Positions 16,426 through 24,955 of a stretch of DNA of 64,000 bases are shown here, one piece after another. Each line of letters opens with the position of its first letter. Position 1 is the stretch's first letter. The position numbers and the translations under genes are program-made. Source of the stretch: an uncultured Clostridia bacterium (lineage in GTDB: Bacteria; Bacillota; Clostridia; Lachnospirales; Anaerotignaceae); NCBI GenBank assembly GCA_910583755.1, contig CAJTZO010000006.1, forward strand, positions 1-64,000, in the 5' to 3' direction. Below the pieces are notes generated by a model that did not search any database, had not been told where the DNA came from, and saw nothing but the letters and a program-made list of their open reading frames with translations.

Positions 16426-17670
16426 ATGTTTGAAGAAGAAAAAAACGAAAATATGACAAATGATGAAACAGTAGAAGAAGAAAAAAAATGTTATTACCAT
16501 GAGCAAGTAAAAAAAGCAGAAAAATGTAAACGCTATAAACCTTGGGCGAAATACATTGTAACTTGTTTTATTATTAGTATTGCAGGTGGTGGAAGTTTTG
16601 GGGTAGGTTTAGGCTGGTCACAAAATTATTTTTCCAAAACATTACCATCCGATACCAATACAGCTCCTGTTAGTTCTGCACCAGTAGCAACAGCCGTTTC
16701 CAATACAACTATGAGCAAAAAAGATGTGATTAAACAGGTTATGCCTTCTGTAGTAAGTATTTCTACAAAAATGCAGGGAGAATCTTTCTGGGGGATTGTA
16801 GAAGGTTCTGGCGCTGGTAGTGGTGTCGTTTTTTTTGAAGATGAAGAAAAAGTTGGTATTGTAACTAATAATCACGTCATACAAGGTGCAACAGAAGTTT
16901 CTGCTATTTTTGATGGTGAAAAAGTGGTCAGTGCAAAAGTGGTTGGAAAAGACAAAGAAGCCGAAATTGCAGTTTTAACAGTTTCCAAAGAGGAATTAAA
17001 AAAGGCAGGAGTAGAAGAAATTACTGTTGCAAAATTTGGAGATTCTGACACTGTAGAAGTGGGCGATGATGTCTATGCAATCGGAAATGCATTAGGAGAA
17101 GGTTTAACAGCAACAGATGGTATGATTAGTGCTGTTGGAAAAGATGTTACAGTACAAGGTAGTACCCTAGAAAATGTATTACAAACCAATGCAGCTATTA
17201 ATCAAGGAAACAGTGGTGGTGCATTAGTCAATGTAAAAGGTGAGGTTATTGGTATCAACACTGCAAAATCTGTGTCAGGTGGTACAGCAGAAGGTATTGG
17301 CTATGCGATTGCAAGTAATAATATTAGTGAAATTGCAAAAAAATTATTAGAGGAAGGTACATCACCAAAACCGGGTATGGGTATCTATGTCAAAAATGTT
17401 TCTGAAGAAATAGCAAGTTTATATCGTTTACCTATTGGTGCGATTGTAGAACAAGTTATTCCAGAAGGAAATGCAGAAAAAGCTGGAATGCAACGAGGAG
17501 ATATTATTATAGAAGTCAACGGCAGAAAAGTAATGGATACAGATGGTTTATCTGAAATCTTAAAAGGCTTAAAAATTGGAGATACAGCGGAAGTTTATGT
17601 TATAAGAGATGGAGAAACTTCTGTTAAATTAGATGTTTTAATTGGAGACATGAACCAATTTGAAGAATAA
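16426..17670 (+). CDS. Membrane-anchored HtrA/DegP-like serine protease with PDZ domain
   Basis: 414 residues: acidic cytoplasmic tail (1-40), one membrane segment (about 43-64), trypsin-like protease (about 95-310) and a C-terminal PDZ domain (about 320-405, with AEKAGMQRGDIIIEVNGR). It should degrade or refold misfolded envelope proteins. His150 (TNNHV) and Ser263 (GNSGGAL) are in place. The third triad residue is unusual: the family motif TDLAVL reads AEIAVL here, putting Glu180 where the catalytic Asp is expected. Three Cys residues lie in the cytoplasmic tail and membrane segment. AGGAGG precedes the ATG. The 17692 gene follows 21 bases later. Confidence 0.9.
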   Translation: MFEEEKNENMTNDETVEEEKKCYYHEQVKKAEKCKRYKPWAKYIVTCFIISIAGGGSFGVGLGWSQNYFSKTLPSDTNTAPVSSAPVATAVSNTTMSKKDVIKQVMPSVVSISTKMQGESFWGIVEGSGAGSGVVFFEDEEKVGIVTNNHVIQGATEVSAIFDGEKVVSAKVVGKDKEAEIAVLTVSKEELKKAGVEEITVAKFGDSDTVEVGDDVYAIGNALGEGLTATDGMISAVGKDVTVQGSTLENVLQTNAAINQGNSGGALVNVKGEVIGINTAKSVSGGTAEGIGYAIASNNISEIAKKLLEEGTSPKPGMGIYVKNVSEEIASLYRLPIGAIVEQVIPEGNAEKAGMQRGDIIIEVNGRKVMDTDGLSEILKGLKIGDTAEVYVIRDGETSVKLDVLIGDMNQFEE

Positions 17671-17691
17671 TATAAAATAAGGAGAATACTG

Positions 17692-18234
17692 ATGTATGAC
17701 ATAGAAGACAGAGAAAAAGCAAATAGAAATAGATTGCTACATCTAATTTCCAAAATTCCGGAAGGAGTACCAGATGGATGGGGAAAAATGGAGTTTGGAG
17801 TTGGTGGCTTAATGTATCTTGGCTTTTCTGATGTCCATACCGAAAAATTAATCTCCATCTCCTCACAAGGACAACGTATTATTAATTGTAAAACAGGAGA
17901 AAAAACATATTGTGATGAAAATTATGATGAAGAAGATTTGGTTGCTTTTGCAGAGGAATTAGGAGAAGAAATGGTATCCATTGCAGGAGAAGGTGGTGGC
18001 GGCTTGCGAAAATATTCAAAAGATGGAAACATATTGGAGATGGTAGCACCCTTTTGGCCGAAACAAAAAGTAATTTTTATGCCTAGTTGGAATATATGGC
18101 ACCTTAATCCTGAAAAATGTACTATTATCTATGATAGTTATGAATTAAAGGCCTTTGGTTTTAGTAAATGTGGAAACTATATAGCAGTTGGTGACTCGGC
18201 TGACCTAAACATATTTAAAAAAATTAGTAAATAA
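17692..18234 (+). CDS. Conserved-looking hypothetical protein
   Basis: 180 residues, soluble, with no signal peptide or membrane segment. It is rich in Gly and Trp (IPEGVPDGWGKMEFGVGGLMYLGFSD; PFWPKQKVIFMPSWNIWH), and the C-terminal half looks like a beta-rich fold with a GFSKCGNYIAVGDSADL end. It lacks motifs I can assign. It follows the HtrA-like gene by 21 bases with AAGGAG upstream, so the two are probably co-transcribed. The residue pattern could suit an immunity or SMI1-like protein, but I have no strong basis for that. Confidence 0.7.
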   Translation: MYDIEDREKANRNRLLHLISKIPEGVPDGWGKMEFGVGGLMYLGFSDVHTEKLISISSQGQRIINCKTGEKTYCDENYDEEDLVAFAEELGEEMVSIAGEGGGGLRKYSKDGNILEMVAPFWPKQKVIFMPSWNIWHLNPEKCTIIYDSYELKAFGFSKCGNYIAVGDSADLNIFKKISK

Positions 18235-18275
18235 AATCTGTAAATTTTATTGTTTCAAAAATACATTTAAAACAT

Positions 18276-18422
18276 AGAAAAACCTTGAGAATGTTACACT
18301 TCTTTCTTAAAAAAAGTTTGTAGTGTTTCCTCTCAAGGTTTTTGATGTTTTTCAGAAAAGGTTCCATATACAAGCTGTTCTTTTAAGGAAATGTAGTTTC
18401 CTCTCAAGGTTTTTTGACAAGC
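18276..18422 (-). repeat. Palindrome-string repeat, degenerate copy
   Basis: Three CCTTGAGA / CTCTCAAGG-type ends are scattered over 150 bases, with TTACACTTCTTTCTTAAAAAAAGTTTG between them and a TTTTTTGACAAG end. The recognisable GCGAAAC and GGAAAAAC hairpins are lost. It lies between the 17692 gene and ksgA. Confidence 0.55.
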
Positions 18423-18451
18423 TAAGCTTTCTTTCAAGTAAGCATTTTTTA

Positions 18452-18480
18452 TTTACAAAAAGTTTGATTTTAGGTATAAT
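18452..18480 (+). promoter_or_regulatory. Promoter of ksgA
   Basis: TTTACA (18452-18457), 17-base spacer, TATAAT (18475-18480), 30 bases before the ATG. Confidence 0.75.
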
Positions 18481-18509
18481 CTGTAAAAATGAAAAAAGGA
18501 AGGATACGT

Positions 18510-19382
18510 ATGATAGAAAGAATTGCAACACCATCTTATACAAAAAAAATAATAGAAGAAAACAGTTTTTATTTTAAAAAAAATTTTGGACAAAATTTTT
18601 TGATTGACAACAACATATTAGAAAATATTGTAAAAAGTGCACAGATTACAAAAGAAGATTGTGTCCTTGAGATTGGGCCGGGTATTGGCAGTTTAACACA
18701 AGTATTAGCAGAAAATGCAAAAAAAGTGATTGCAATAGAAATTGACAAACATTTAATTCCTATTTTACAAAAAACAGTAGGAGAATACCAAAATATAGAC
18801 ATACGAAACCAAGATATTTTAAAAACAGATATAGATGCTTTGATTGAACAGGAAAATGATGGAAAACCAATTAAAGTTGTAGCAAATTTACCCTATTATA
18901 TTACAACACCGATTGTCATGGATTTATTAGAAAATCATAGAAAAGTAGAAAATATTACTGTTATGGTACAAAAAGAAGTTGCAGAACGTATGCAGGCACA
19001 ATGTGGAAAAAAAGAGTATGGTGCATTGTCGATTGCAGTACAATATTATTGTGACGCAGAAATGAATACCATCGTACCACCTTCCTGCTTTATGCCAAAG
19101 CCAAAGGTATCCTCCGCAGTCATTACACTCCATTTGAGAAAAGAGCCTATTTTACAGGGCATCAATGAAACATTATTTTTTCATATTGTAAAGTGCGCAT
19201 TTGGACAAAGAAGAAAAACTTTATTGAATAGTCTGTATAATCAGGGAGAATTAGGGCTTTCTAAAGAAATCTTAACAGAGATAATACAATCCATAGGACT
19301 GGATGAAAAAATACGAGGTGAAATGTTATCTTTAGAGCAGTTTGGAAAATTGACAAGTGAAATTGAACAAAGACAAGGATAA
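18510..19382 (+). CDS. rsmA: 16S rRNA (adenine1518-N6/adenine1519-N6)-dimethyltransferase
   Basis: The KsgA enzyme dimethylates two adjacent adenines near the 3' end of 16S rRNA during small-subunit assembly. 290 residues. The N-terminal KKNFGQNFLID, SAM-binding motif I VLEIGPGIGSLTQ, and the catalytic NLPYYITTP motif are all visible, as is the C-terminal FGQRRKTLLNSL block. The start at 18510 follows AAAGGAAGGATACGT; the longer frame from 18489 has no ribosome site. It is preceded by its own promoter, and rnmV, often upstream in Firmicutes, is not in the window. Confidence 0.95.
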   Translation: MIERIATPSYTKKIIEENSFYFKKNFGQNFLIDNNILENIVKSAQITKEDCVLEIGPGIGSLTQVLAENAKKVIAIEIDKHLIPILQKTVGEYQNIDIRNQDILKTDIDALIEQENDGKPIKVVANLPYYITTPIVMDLLENHRKVENITVMVQKEVAERMQAQCGKKEYGALSIAVQYYCDAEMNTIVPPSCFMPKPKVSSAVITLHLRKEPILQGINETLFFHIVKCAFGQRRKTLLNSLYNQGELGLSKEILTEIIQSIGLDEKIRGEMLSLEQFGKLTSEIEQRQG

Positions 19383-19456
19383 AAAATAGTTCTGTTTTTT
19401 CCTTTCCTTTCATAAAGTTTATAATAGTAAGGGCTTATTTGGGAAGGAATGATGAT

Positions 19457-20647
19457 ATGTATAATAGACGATATGATAAAGCATTTATTATGTTAAAGCA
19501 GGAATTAGGTGGATTTTCCTTAGGACAACAATCTGCATGGGGCAGTTGTGTGATGGAACTAAAAAATAAAATAGGACGTTTGACATTTTCTGTACAAGGA
19601 TTAAAAAGATTAACAGATGGCAGAAGATATGAAGCATTTATTATTGGTGGAAAAGGAAATGCTATGCGAGGAATCTCCTGTGGCGTCGTAAAAATAGACC
19701 AGCATGGAAAAGGAGAATTAAAATGGGAATTTGACCCAGAGCAGATTGGTAGAAGCTGCTTTTGTGTGGAGGAATTACATACAGCAGCATTGATTGTTAA
19801 GGGAGGATATGGCTTAATTGTTCCTTTAGTAGGATATTTCAATGAAAAAGTGTCTTGGAAAAAATTATTTCAAGAGGAACAAGATTTAAGGGCAGCAGAA
19901 GCAATTCTATCAGAGGAAGAAGAACAAGAGGAAATCAAAGAGCAAAAACCACGATACTATGAAACAGAACCAGAACAGCCTAAAAAACCAGAAAATATTG
20001 TAGAAGAACAAAAAAAACCAAATATTGTAAATTTAAAAATAGAAAATTCTCCCTTTCAAAAAAATTTTAAAAATATGCTTTTTCAATTTAAAAAAGAATT
20101 AGAAAAGTTAGAAGAAAATGGAATCTTAACACAGCAGGACAAAGAACGTATTCAAAAAAAGAATCCCTCACCTACAGAGGAAGTAGAACAAAAAGCAGAA
20201 GTCATAAAACAAAAGGAAGAAATAACAGAAAAAATAACAGAAATAGCAACAGAAACAGAAGAACAACAGACAAGTGAAAAAACAATCGAAGAAATAGAAC
20301 AGAATGATGAGATAGCATACATATTACAACACAATGATGAAATACAGCCATTTGAAAGAGATATCTGGAAAAGTATTGCCCTTGAAGAATTGGTGGTATT
20401 GCCTGTAGATTCTATAGAAATGATGAAAAATTTATTTTACATATTTGCCTATAGAAAATATAAACATTTTATTTTACAAAAAACAGGAGAAAAAGAATAT
20501 ATGCTAGGAGTACCAGCACAATATCAACCAGAAATGCGAGAAGAAGCAAAAAAATTATTATTTGACACCTTTCAACCCTGCGGAAAAGAAACGATGAAAA
20601 CAGGTTGTTATGGGTATTGGTTGCGAAAAATAACAGAATCATATTGA
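19457..20647 (+). CDS. Hypothetical protein with Glu-rich linker
   Basis: 396 residues, start at the ATG after GGGAAGGAATGATGAT. Three regions can be seen: an ordered N-terminal domain of about 140 residues (IGRLTFSVQGLKRL, YEAFIIGGKGNAMRG, HTAALIVKGGYGLIVPLVGY), a Glu/Gln/Lys-rich linker of about 170 residues likely to be coiled or disordered, and a C-terminal domain of about 100 residues (DIWKSIALEELVVLPVDS ... GYWLRKITESY). No signal peptide. I do not recognise the family. The shape (ordered domain, charged linker, ordered domain) suggests a structural or scaffold role, perhaps in spores, but this is conjecture. It lies between ksgA and trmB on the same strand. Confidence 0.75.
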   Translation: MYNRRYDKAFIMLKQELGGFSLGQQSAWGSCVMELKNKIGRLTFSVQGLKRLTDGRRYEAFIIGGKGNAMRGISCGVVKIDQHGKGELKWEFDPEQIGRSCFCVEELHTAALIVKGGYGLIVPLVGYFNEKVSWKKLFQEEQDLRAAEAILSEEEEQEEIKEQKPRYYETEPEQPKKPENIVEEQKKPNIVNLKIENSPFQKNFKNMLFQFKKELEKLEENGILTQQDKERIQKKNPSPTEEVEQKAEVIKQKEEITEKITEIATETEEQQTSEKTIEEIEQNDEIAYILQHNDEIQPFERDIWKSIALEELVVLPVDSIEMMKNLFYIFAYRKYKHFILQKTGEKEYMLGVPAQYQPEMREEAKKLLFDTFQPCGKETMKTGCYGYWLRKITESY

Positions 20648-20715
20648 AATAAGGGCTTTTTTATAGTATGATAATATAAAATGGAAGGAGAAGCTGTTTT
20701 AACAGTAAATATATT

Positions 20716-21351
20716 ATGAGAATGAGAAATAAGCCCTGGACAGAGCAGGAATTAGAAACGAACGTTCATATTGTCAAAGAAAGACACAAAGGAAAATGGT
20801 CTGAATATTTTGGAAATACCAATCCTATTTATGTAGAAATTGGCTGTGGAAAAGGCAGGTTTATCATAGAAAATGCAAGCCGTTATACAGATGTTAATTT
20901 TGTAGGAATCGAAAGGCAAAAAACAGTCATTGCAGTAGCAGCAAGAAAAATACCGCAACCTTTGCCGAATTTGGCACTGGTATGTGACAGTGCAGCACAG
21001 TTATCTGATTTATTCGAAACCGGAGAAATTGAAAGAATTTATTTGAATTTTAGCGACCCTTGGCCTAAAAAAAGATGTGCCAAAAGAAGGCTTACCTATA
21101 GAACTTTTTTACAAGGCTATCGTCAAGTATTAGGAGAAAAAGGAGAAATCTTTTTTAAAACAGACAATAAAAATTTGTTTGAATTTTCTTTAAATGAATT
21201 TTGTGCAGAAAAATGGCACTTGTCCAATATCTGTTTTGATTTGCACCATAGTGAGTATATGCCTTATAATATTATGACAGAATATGAACAAAAATTTTCT
21301 GAAAAAGGAATGCCAATTTATCGCTTGGAAGCAAGATATGGAAAAGAATAA
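20716..21351 (+). CDS. trmB: tRNA (guanine-N7-)-methyltransferase
   Basis: Makes m7G46 in tRNAs using S-adenosylmethionine. 211 residues. SAM motif VEIGCGKGRFI, the NFVGIERQ block and the family-defining NFSDPWPKKRCAKRRLTY motif are all present. The ATG at 20716 must be the start because in-frame stops lie close upstream. The only good ribosome site, GGAAGGAG, ends about 22 bases before it, which is too far for normal spacing. A small CTGT-TTTA-ACAG hairpin in the gap may bring it closer. A terminator follows. Confidence 0.93.
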   Translation: MRMRNKPWTEQELETNVHIVKERHKGKWSEYFGNTNPIYVEIGCGKGRFIIENASRYTDVNFVGIERQKTVIAVAARKIPQPLPNLALVCDSAAQLSDLFETGEIERIYLNFSDPWPKKRCAKRRLTYRTFLQGYRQVLGEKGEIFFKTDNKNLFEFSLNEFCAEKWHLSNICFDLHHSEYMPYNIMTEYEQKFSEKGMPIYRLEARYGKE

Positions 21352-21353
21352 AC

Positions 21354-21388
21354 AAAAAGTCCCTTATTTTTGAATAATGGGACTTTTT
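21354..21388 (+). terminator. Terminator of trmB
   Basis: AAAAAGTCCCTTATT pairs (one bulge) with AATAATGGGACTTTTT, right after the trmB stop. Confidence 0.85.
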
Positions 21389-21413
21389 ACTATATTAAGA
21401 AAGGAATGGTAAA

Positions 21414-22586
21414 ATGAAAAAAGAAAAAATTGAAATGGTATGGAATCAAAAAAAGGTGTGTCAAAAAGAGGACACCACTTTTTTAAATGCAAAAGCAATC
21501 GAATTCCATAAAAGTCTTTCTGCTTATCAAAAAACACCACTGGTTTGCTTAAAAAATTTAGCAGAAAAATTAGATGTCAACAACATTTTTATCAAAGATG
21601 AAAGTTTTCGGTTTGGATTAAATGCCTTTAAAGTATTGGGTGCAAGTTATGCCATTGCCAATTATATCAGTCAAAAAACAGGTCAAAATATCAAAGAAGT
21701 TCTAAAAACAAAAGTAGAGCCTACGACATTTGTAACAGCGACAGACGGCAATCACGGCAGAGGTGTTGCTTGGACAGCAAAACAACTTGGACAAAAAGCA
21801 GTTGTTTATATGCCAAAAGGAAGCAGTCAAGAAAGATTAAATAACATTATTGCAGAGGGTGCAGAAGCAAAAATAACCAATATGAATTATGATGATGCTG
21901 TCAGATTTTCGGAACAAAAAGCAAAAGAAAATGGTTGGATAGTGGTACAAGATACCGCTTGGGAAGGATATACAGATATTCCTACATGGATTATGCAAGG
22001 ATATACTACAATGGGACAAGAAATAATGGAACAACTGCAAGGACAAAAAATAACACATATTTTTTTGCAGGCAGGGGTAGGAAGTATGGCAGGTGCTATC
22101 ACAGGATTTTTTGTAAATCACTATCAAGAAGAAAAACCAGTCATTGCAGTGGTAGAACCTACAAAAGCAGATTGTTTATATCAAACAGCAAAGGCAAATG
22201 ATGGAACATTACACTGTGTTACAGGAGATATGAACACCATTATGGCAGGCTTAGCATGTGGAGAACCTTGCAGCATTGGATGGAATATTTTAAAAAACTA
22301 TGCAGAAGCCTTTTTCCGTTGTCCAGAATATGTTGCAGCAGATGGTATGAGAATTCTAGCAGCCCCTGTAAAAGGAGATACAGCAGTCATTTCTGGAGAA
22401 AGTGGTGCAGCCGGATTTGGTTGTATGGTAAATATCTTGCAGGATAAAGCATTAGAAGAAATGAAAAACAAATTGAAATTGGACAAAAATTCCAATATAT
22501 TGTGCATTAGTACAGAAGGAGATACAGATGCGCAAAATTATCAAAATGTAGTTTGGAGGGGGAAGTATTCTAAATTTGAAAACTAA
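21414..22586 (+). CDS. dpaL: Diaminopropionate ammonia-lyase
   Basis: PLP enzyme (fold type II) that deaminates 2,3-diaminopropionate to pyruvate and ammonia; called YgeX in E. coli. 390 residues, the family's usual size. The PLP lysine sits in FGLNAFKVLGASYA, the TDGNHGRGVAWTAKQLG phosphate or asparagine loop follows, and the late ISGESGAAGFG block is typical. GAAAGGAATGGTAAA precedes the ATG. In E. coli it lies in a large purine/xanthine cluster; here it stands between trmB and a HAD gene with no obvious pathway partner, so it may serve general amino acid breakdown. Confidence 0.9.
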   Translation: MKKEKIEMVWNQKKVCQKEDTTFLNAKAIEFHKSLSAYQKTPLVCLKNLAEKLDVNNIFIKDESFRFGLNAFKVLGASYAIANYISQKTGQNIKEVLKTKVEPTTFVTATDGNHGRGVAWTAKQLGQKAVVYMPKGSSQERLNNIIAEGAEAKITNMNYDDAVRFSEQKAKENGWIVVQDTAWEGYTDIPTWIMQGYTTMGQEIMEQLQGQKITHIFLQAGVGSMAGAITGFFVNHYQEEKPVIAVVEPTKADCLYQTAKANDGTLHCVTGDMNTIMAGLACGEPCSIGWNILKNYAEAFFRCPEYVAADGMRILAAPVKGDTAVISGESGAAGFGCMVNILQDKALEEMKNKLKLDKNSNILCISTEGDTDAQNYQNVVWRGKYSKFEN

Positions 22587-22688
22587 GGTAACACTGTGAC
22601 TAGAAACTATGATAATGTCAAACTGTTATTATTTAAAAGAAATTACAAAAGAATATGTTATTATTGTACTGTAAAGAAGGAGGAAAAT

Positions 22689-23333
22689 ATGTTTGATGGT
22701 GTAATATTTGATATGGATGGTTTAATGGTAGATACAGAAAGCATTATGCAAAGAGAAGTGAAAAAGATATTGCAAAAAATGGGCTATCCTCCCGATGAAA
22801 ATATAATATTAAGACTCATTGGATTAACTGATAGAAGAACAAAGGAAGTATTAAAGGAAGCATTTGGGGAACAATTTGATTATGATTTATTTTTAAAATT
22901 ATTGTTAGAAAAAAAAGAAATTGCATTTTATGAGGAAGAAATTGGAATAAAAAAAGGGTTGATGGAACTTGTAAACTATTTAAAAAAAGAGAATATCAAA
23001 AACATTGTAGCAACGGGCAGTGTCAGAAAACATATGGATTTTATATTAAAAAAAGCAGGAATTTTGGATGATTTCCCTTTCTCTGTTTGTGGTGATGAAG
23101 TAGAAAGAGGAAAACCTTTTCCAGATATTTTTTTGAAAGCAGCAGAAAAATTAAAGCTACCACCTGAACGTTGCTTAATTTTAGAAGATTCTCAAAATGG
23201 CATTATTGCTGCTAAAAATGCAGGAATGCCAGTAATATTTATCAAAGATTTAGTAACACCAGAAAAGCAGTATATGGAGTACGTTTATGCAGAATGTAGC
23301 GATTTATCCGAAGTAATCAGATATTTAAAGTAA
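22689..23333 (+). CDS. HAD-superfamily hydrolase (beta-phosphoglucomutase-like)
   Basis: 214 residues, start at the ATG after AAGAAGGAGGAAAAT. Motif I is FDMDGLMVDTES with the nucleophile and acid Asp residues, motif II the VATGS region, motif III the Lys in GDEVERGKPFPDIF, and motif IV LILEDSQNG. The helical cap after motif I places it in subfamily I with phosphoglucomutase- and phosphatase-type members. The substrate cannot be named. One base separates it from the cupin ORF's first ATG, so the two are in one unit. Confidence 0.9.
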   Translation: MFDGVIFDMDGLMVDTESIMQREVKKILQKMGYPPDENIILRLIGLTDRRTKEVLKEAFGEQFDYDLFLKLLLEKKEIAFYEEEIGIKKGLMELVNYLKKENIKNIVATGSVRKHMDFILKKAGILDDFPFSVCGDEVERGKPFPDIFLKAAEKLKLPPERCLILEDSQNGIIAAKNAGMPVIFIKDLVTPEKQYMEYVYAECSDLSEVIRYLK

Positions 23334-23349
23334 AATGGAGGATATCATA

Positions 23350-23682
23350 GTGAGTGGAAAATTAAAAAATATTGAAAAAGGAAGCATCCTAAAATTAAAA
23401 GAAGAAATTGCATATCAACAAGGACAGATTGTAAGCAAAACATTAGTGCAGAATCAAGCGGTTAGTTTGACATTATTTGCTTTTGAACAAGGAGAAGAAA
23501 TTAGTACCCATGCAGCAGGAGGAGATGCTCTTGTCACAATATTGGAAGGAACAGGAAAATTTACAATAGATGGACAAGTGTTTATGTTACAGGAAGGGGA
23601 AAGTATTGTTATGCCAAAAGACATACCACATGCAGTCTATGGACAAGAGCGCTTTAAAATGCTTTTAAATGTTGTATTTTAA
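23350..23682 (+). CDS. Small cupin-domain protein
   Basis: 110 residues from a GTG start at 23350, preferred over the ATG at 23335 because GGAGG (23337-23341) sits 8 bases before the GTG. The single cupin barrel shows motif 1 ISTHAAGGDALVTILEGTGKF and motif 2 GESIVMPKDIPHAV; the metal site would use His residues from both. Small cupins of this type bind metals or sugars and often lack a known function. It follows the HAD gene directly and precedes the sucrose regulator. Confidence 0.82.
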   Translation: MSGKLKNIEKGSILKLKEEIAYQQGQIVSKTLVQNQAVSLTLFAFEQGEEISTHAAGGDALVTILEGTGKFTIDGQVFMLQEGESIVMPKDIPHAVYGQERFKMLLNVVF

Positions 23683-23760
23683 ACAAAAATACTGCTGTCT
23701 TATTGAGAGAAAAAACAGATTGTTATATAATATTGTTAAAAATAGTAGGGAGGAGAGTTT

Positions 23761-24753
23761 GTGACAATCGCCGAAATTGCAAAATTAGCAGATGTATCTA
23801 GGGCAGCAGTCTCTCGTTATCTAAATAATGGATATATCAGTGAAGAAAAAAAAGAAAGAATTAAAAAAGTAATTGAACAAACAGGATACAGACCATCTTT
23901 ACAGGCACAAACATTACGTACCAAAAAGTCGAAATTAATAGGGGTTGTACTGCCTAAAATCAATTCAGAAACCATCAGCAGAATTGTAGCTGGAATTAGT
24001 TTTGTCCTTTCTCAAGAAGGATTTCAAATATTGCTGGCAAATACTGAAAATAATGTAGAAAAAGAGTTGGAATATTTGAGCGTTTTCCAAAACAATAATG
24101 TAGAGGGAATTATATTTATTGCAACCCTACTGAAAAAAGAACATAAACAAAAAATTAAACAGCTTGGTGTACCAGTGGTTATTATTGGGCAAAAAGTGGA
24201 TTATACAAGTTGTATTTATCATAATGATTTTTTGGCAGCAAAACAACTCACAGAAATTATGCTTGCAAATGGTAGAAAACATATTGCCTATATTGGTGTA
24301 ACAGTAAAGGATAAAGCAGCAGGTTTAGAAAGAAAAAAAGGGTATCAAGATGCTTTAAAAACATACCATATTGCAATACAAGAAGAAATTATGACAGAAA
24401 GTGATTTTTCAATGGAATCTGGATACGAAGCAATGAAAGATTTGTTGACAAGGCAAAAAGAAATAGATGGTGTTTTTTGCGCAACCGATTTCATAGCAAT
24501 AGGAGCAATGAAATATTTAAAAGAAAAACAAATTTCTATTCCAGAGGACATACAAATTGTAGGAATTGGACATACGAAATTGTCAACTATTATAGAACCT
24601 ACCCTAACAACGGCACATTTTTATTATAAAACAAGTGGGCAAGATGGTGCCGAAATGTTATTAAATTTACTAAAAGAAGACAGTAAAATAATGAAAGAAA
24701 TTAAGCTAGGATTTGAAATGATAGAACAAAAATCAACCCAAAATAAATTGTAA
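23761..24753 (+). CDS. scrR: LacI-family transcriptional regulator, sucrose operon repressor
   Basis: 330 residues, GTG start with GGAGGAGAGTTT before it. The N-terminal helix-turn-helix and hinge read TIAEIAKLADVSRAAVSRYLNNG and GYRPSLQAQTLRTKKS; the rest is a periplasmic-binding-like sugar domain (KLIGVVLPKINSETISRIVAGI). Its position next to scrA, scrB and scrK and the perfect CG-centred palindrome downstream of the scrA promoter (24909-24924) point to control of sucrose use, with fructose or a sugar phosphate as likely inducer (inferred). It has its own terminator, so it is transcribed apart from scrABK. Confidence 0.88.
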   Translation: MTIAEIAKLADVSRAAVSRYLNNGYISEEKKERIKKVIEQTGYRPSLQAQTLRTKKSKLIGVVLPKINSETISRIVAGISFVLSQEGFQILLANTENNVEKELEYLSVFQNNNVEGIIFIATLLKKEHKQKIKQLGVPVVIIGQKVDYTSCIYHNDFLAAKQLTEIMLANGRKHIAYIGVTVKDKAAGLERKKGYQDALKTYHIAIQEEIMTESDFSMESGYEAMKDLLTRQKEIDGVFCATDFIAIGAMKYLKEKQISIPEDIQIVGIGHTKLSTIIEPTLTTAHFYYKTSGQDGAEMLLNLLKEDSKIMKEIKLGFEMIEQKSTQNKL

Positions 24754-24771
24754 AATAGTACTAAATTTTTG

Positions 24772-24821
24772 AAACTGTTAAATGAAAGATAACATCATAA
24801 ATTTCATTTAACAGTTTTTTT
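24772..24821 (+). terminator. Terminator of scrR
   Basis: AAACTGTTAAATGAAA and TTTCATTTAACAGTTT form a perfect 16-bp stem followed by TTTT. Confidence 0.9.
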
Positions 24822-24868
24822 GTTGCTATTCACAGAAAATAAAGAAAATTATTTGTGAATTTTGGCTC

Positions 24869-24896
24869 TATACAAATCTATAAAAAAAGGTATAAT
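24869..24896 (+). promoter_or_regulatory. Promoter of scrABK
   Basis: TATAAT (24891-24896) with a weak -35 TATACA (24869-24874) at 16 bases. The operator palindrome begins 13 bases downstream of the -10, close to the expected start of transcription. Confidence 0.6.
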
Positions 24897-24908
24897 AATA
24901 GATAATAA

Positions 24909-24924
24909 ATGAAATCGATTTCAT
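24909..24924. promoter_or_regulatory. Palindromic operator for the sucrose repressor
   Basis: ATGAAATCGATTTCAT is a perfect 16-base palindrome with the central CG typical of LacI-family sites. It lies between the scrA promoter and its ribosome site, where a bound repressor would block transcription. A catabolite-repression (CcpA) reading is less likely because the flanks do not fit. Confidence 0.75.
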
Positions 24925-24955
24925 ATAAATTTAAAAAATATAAGAGGGTGAATAT

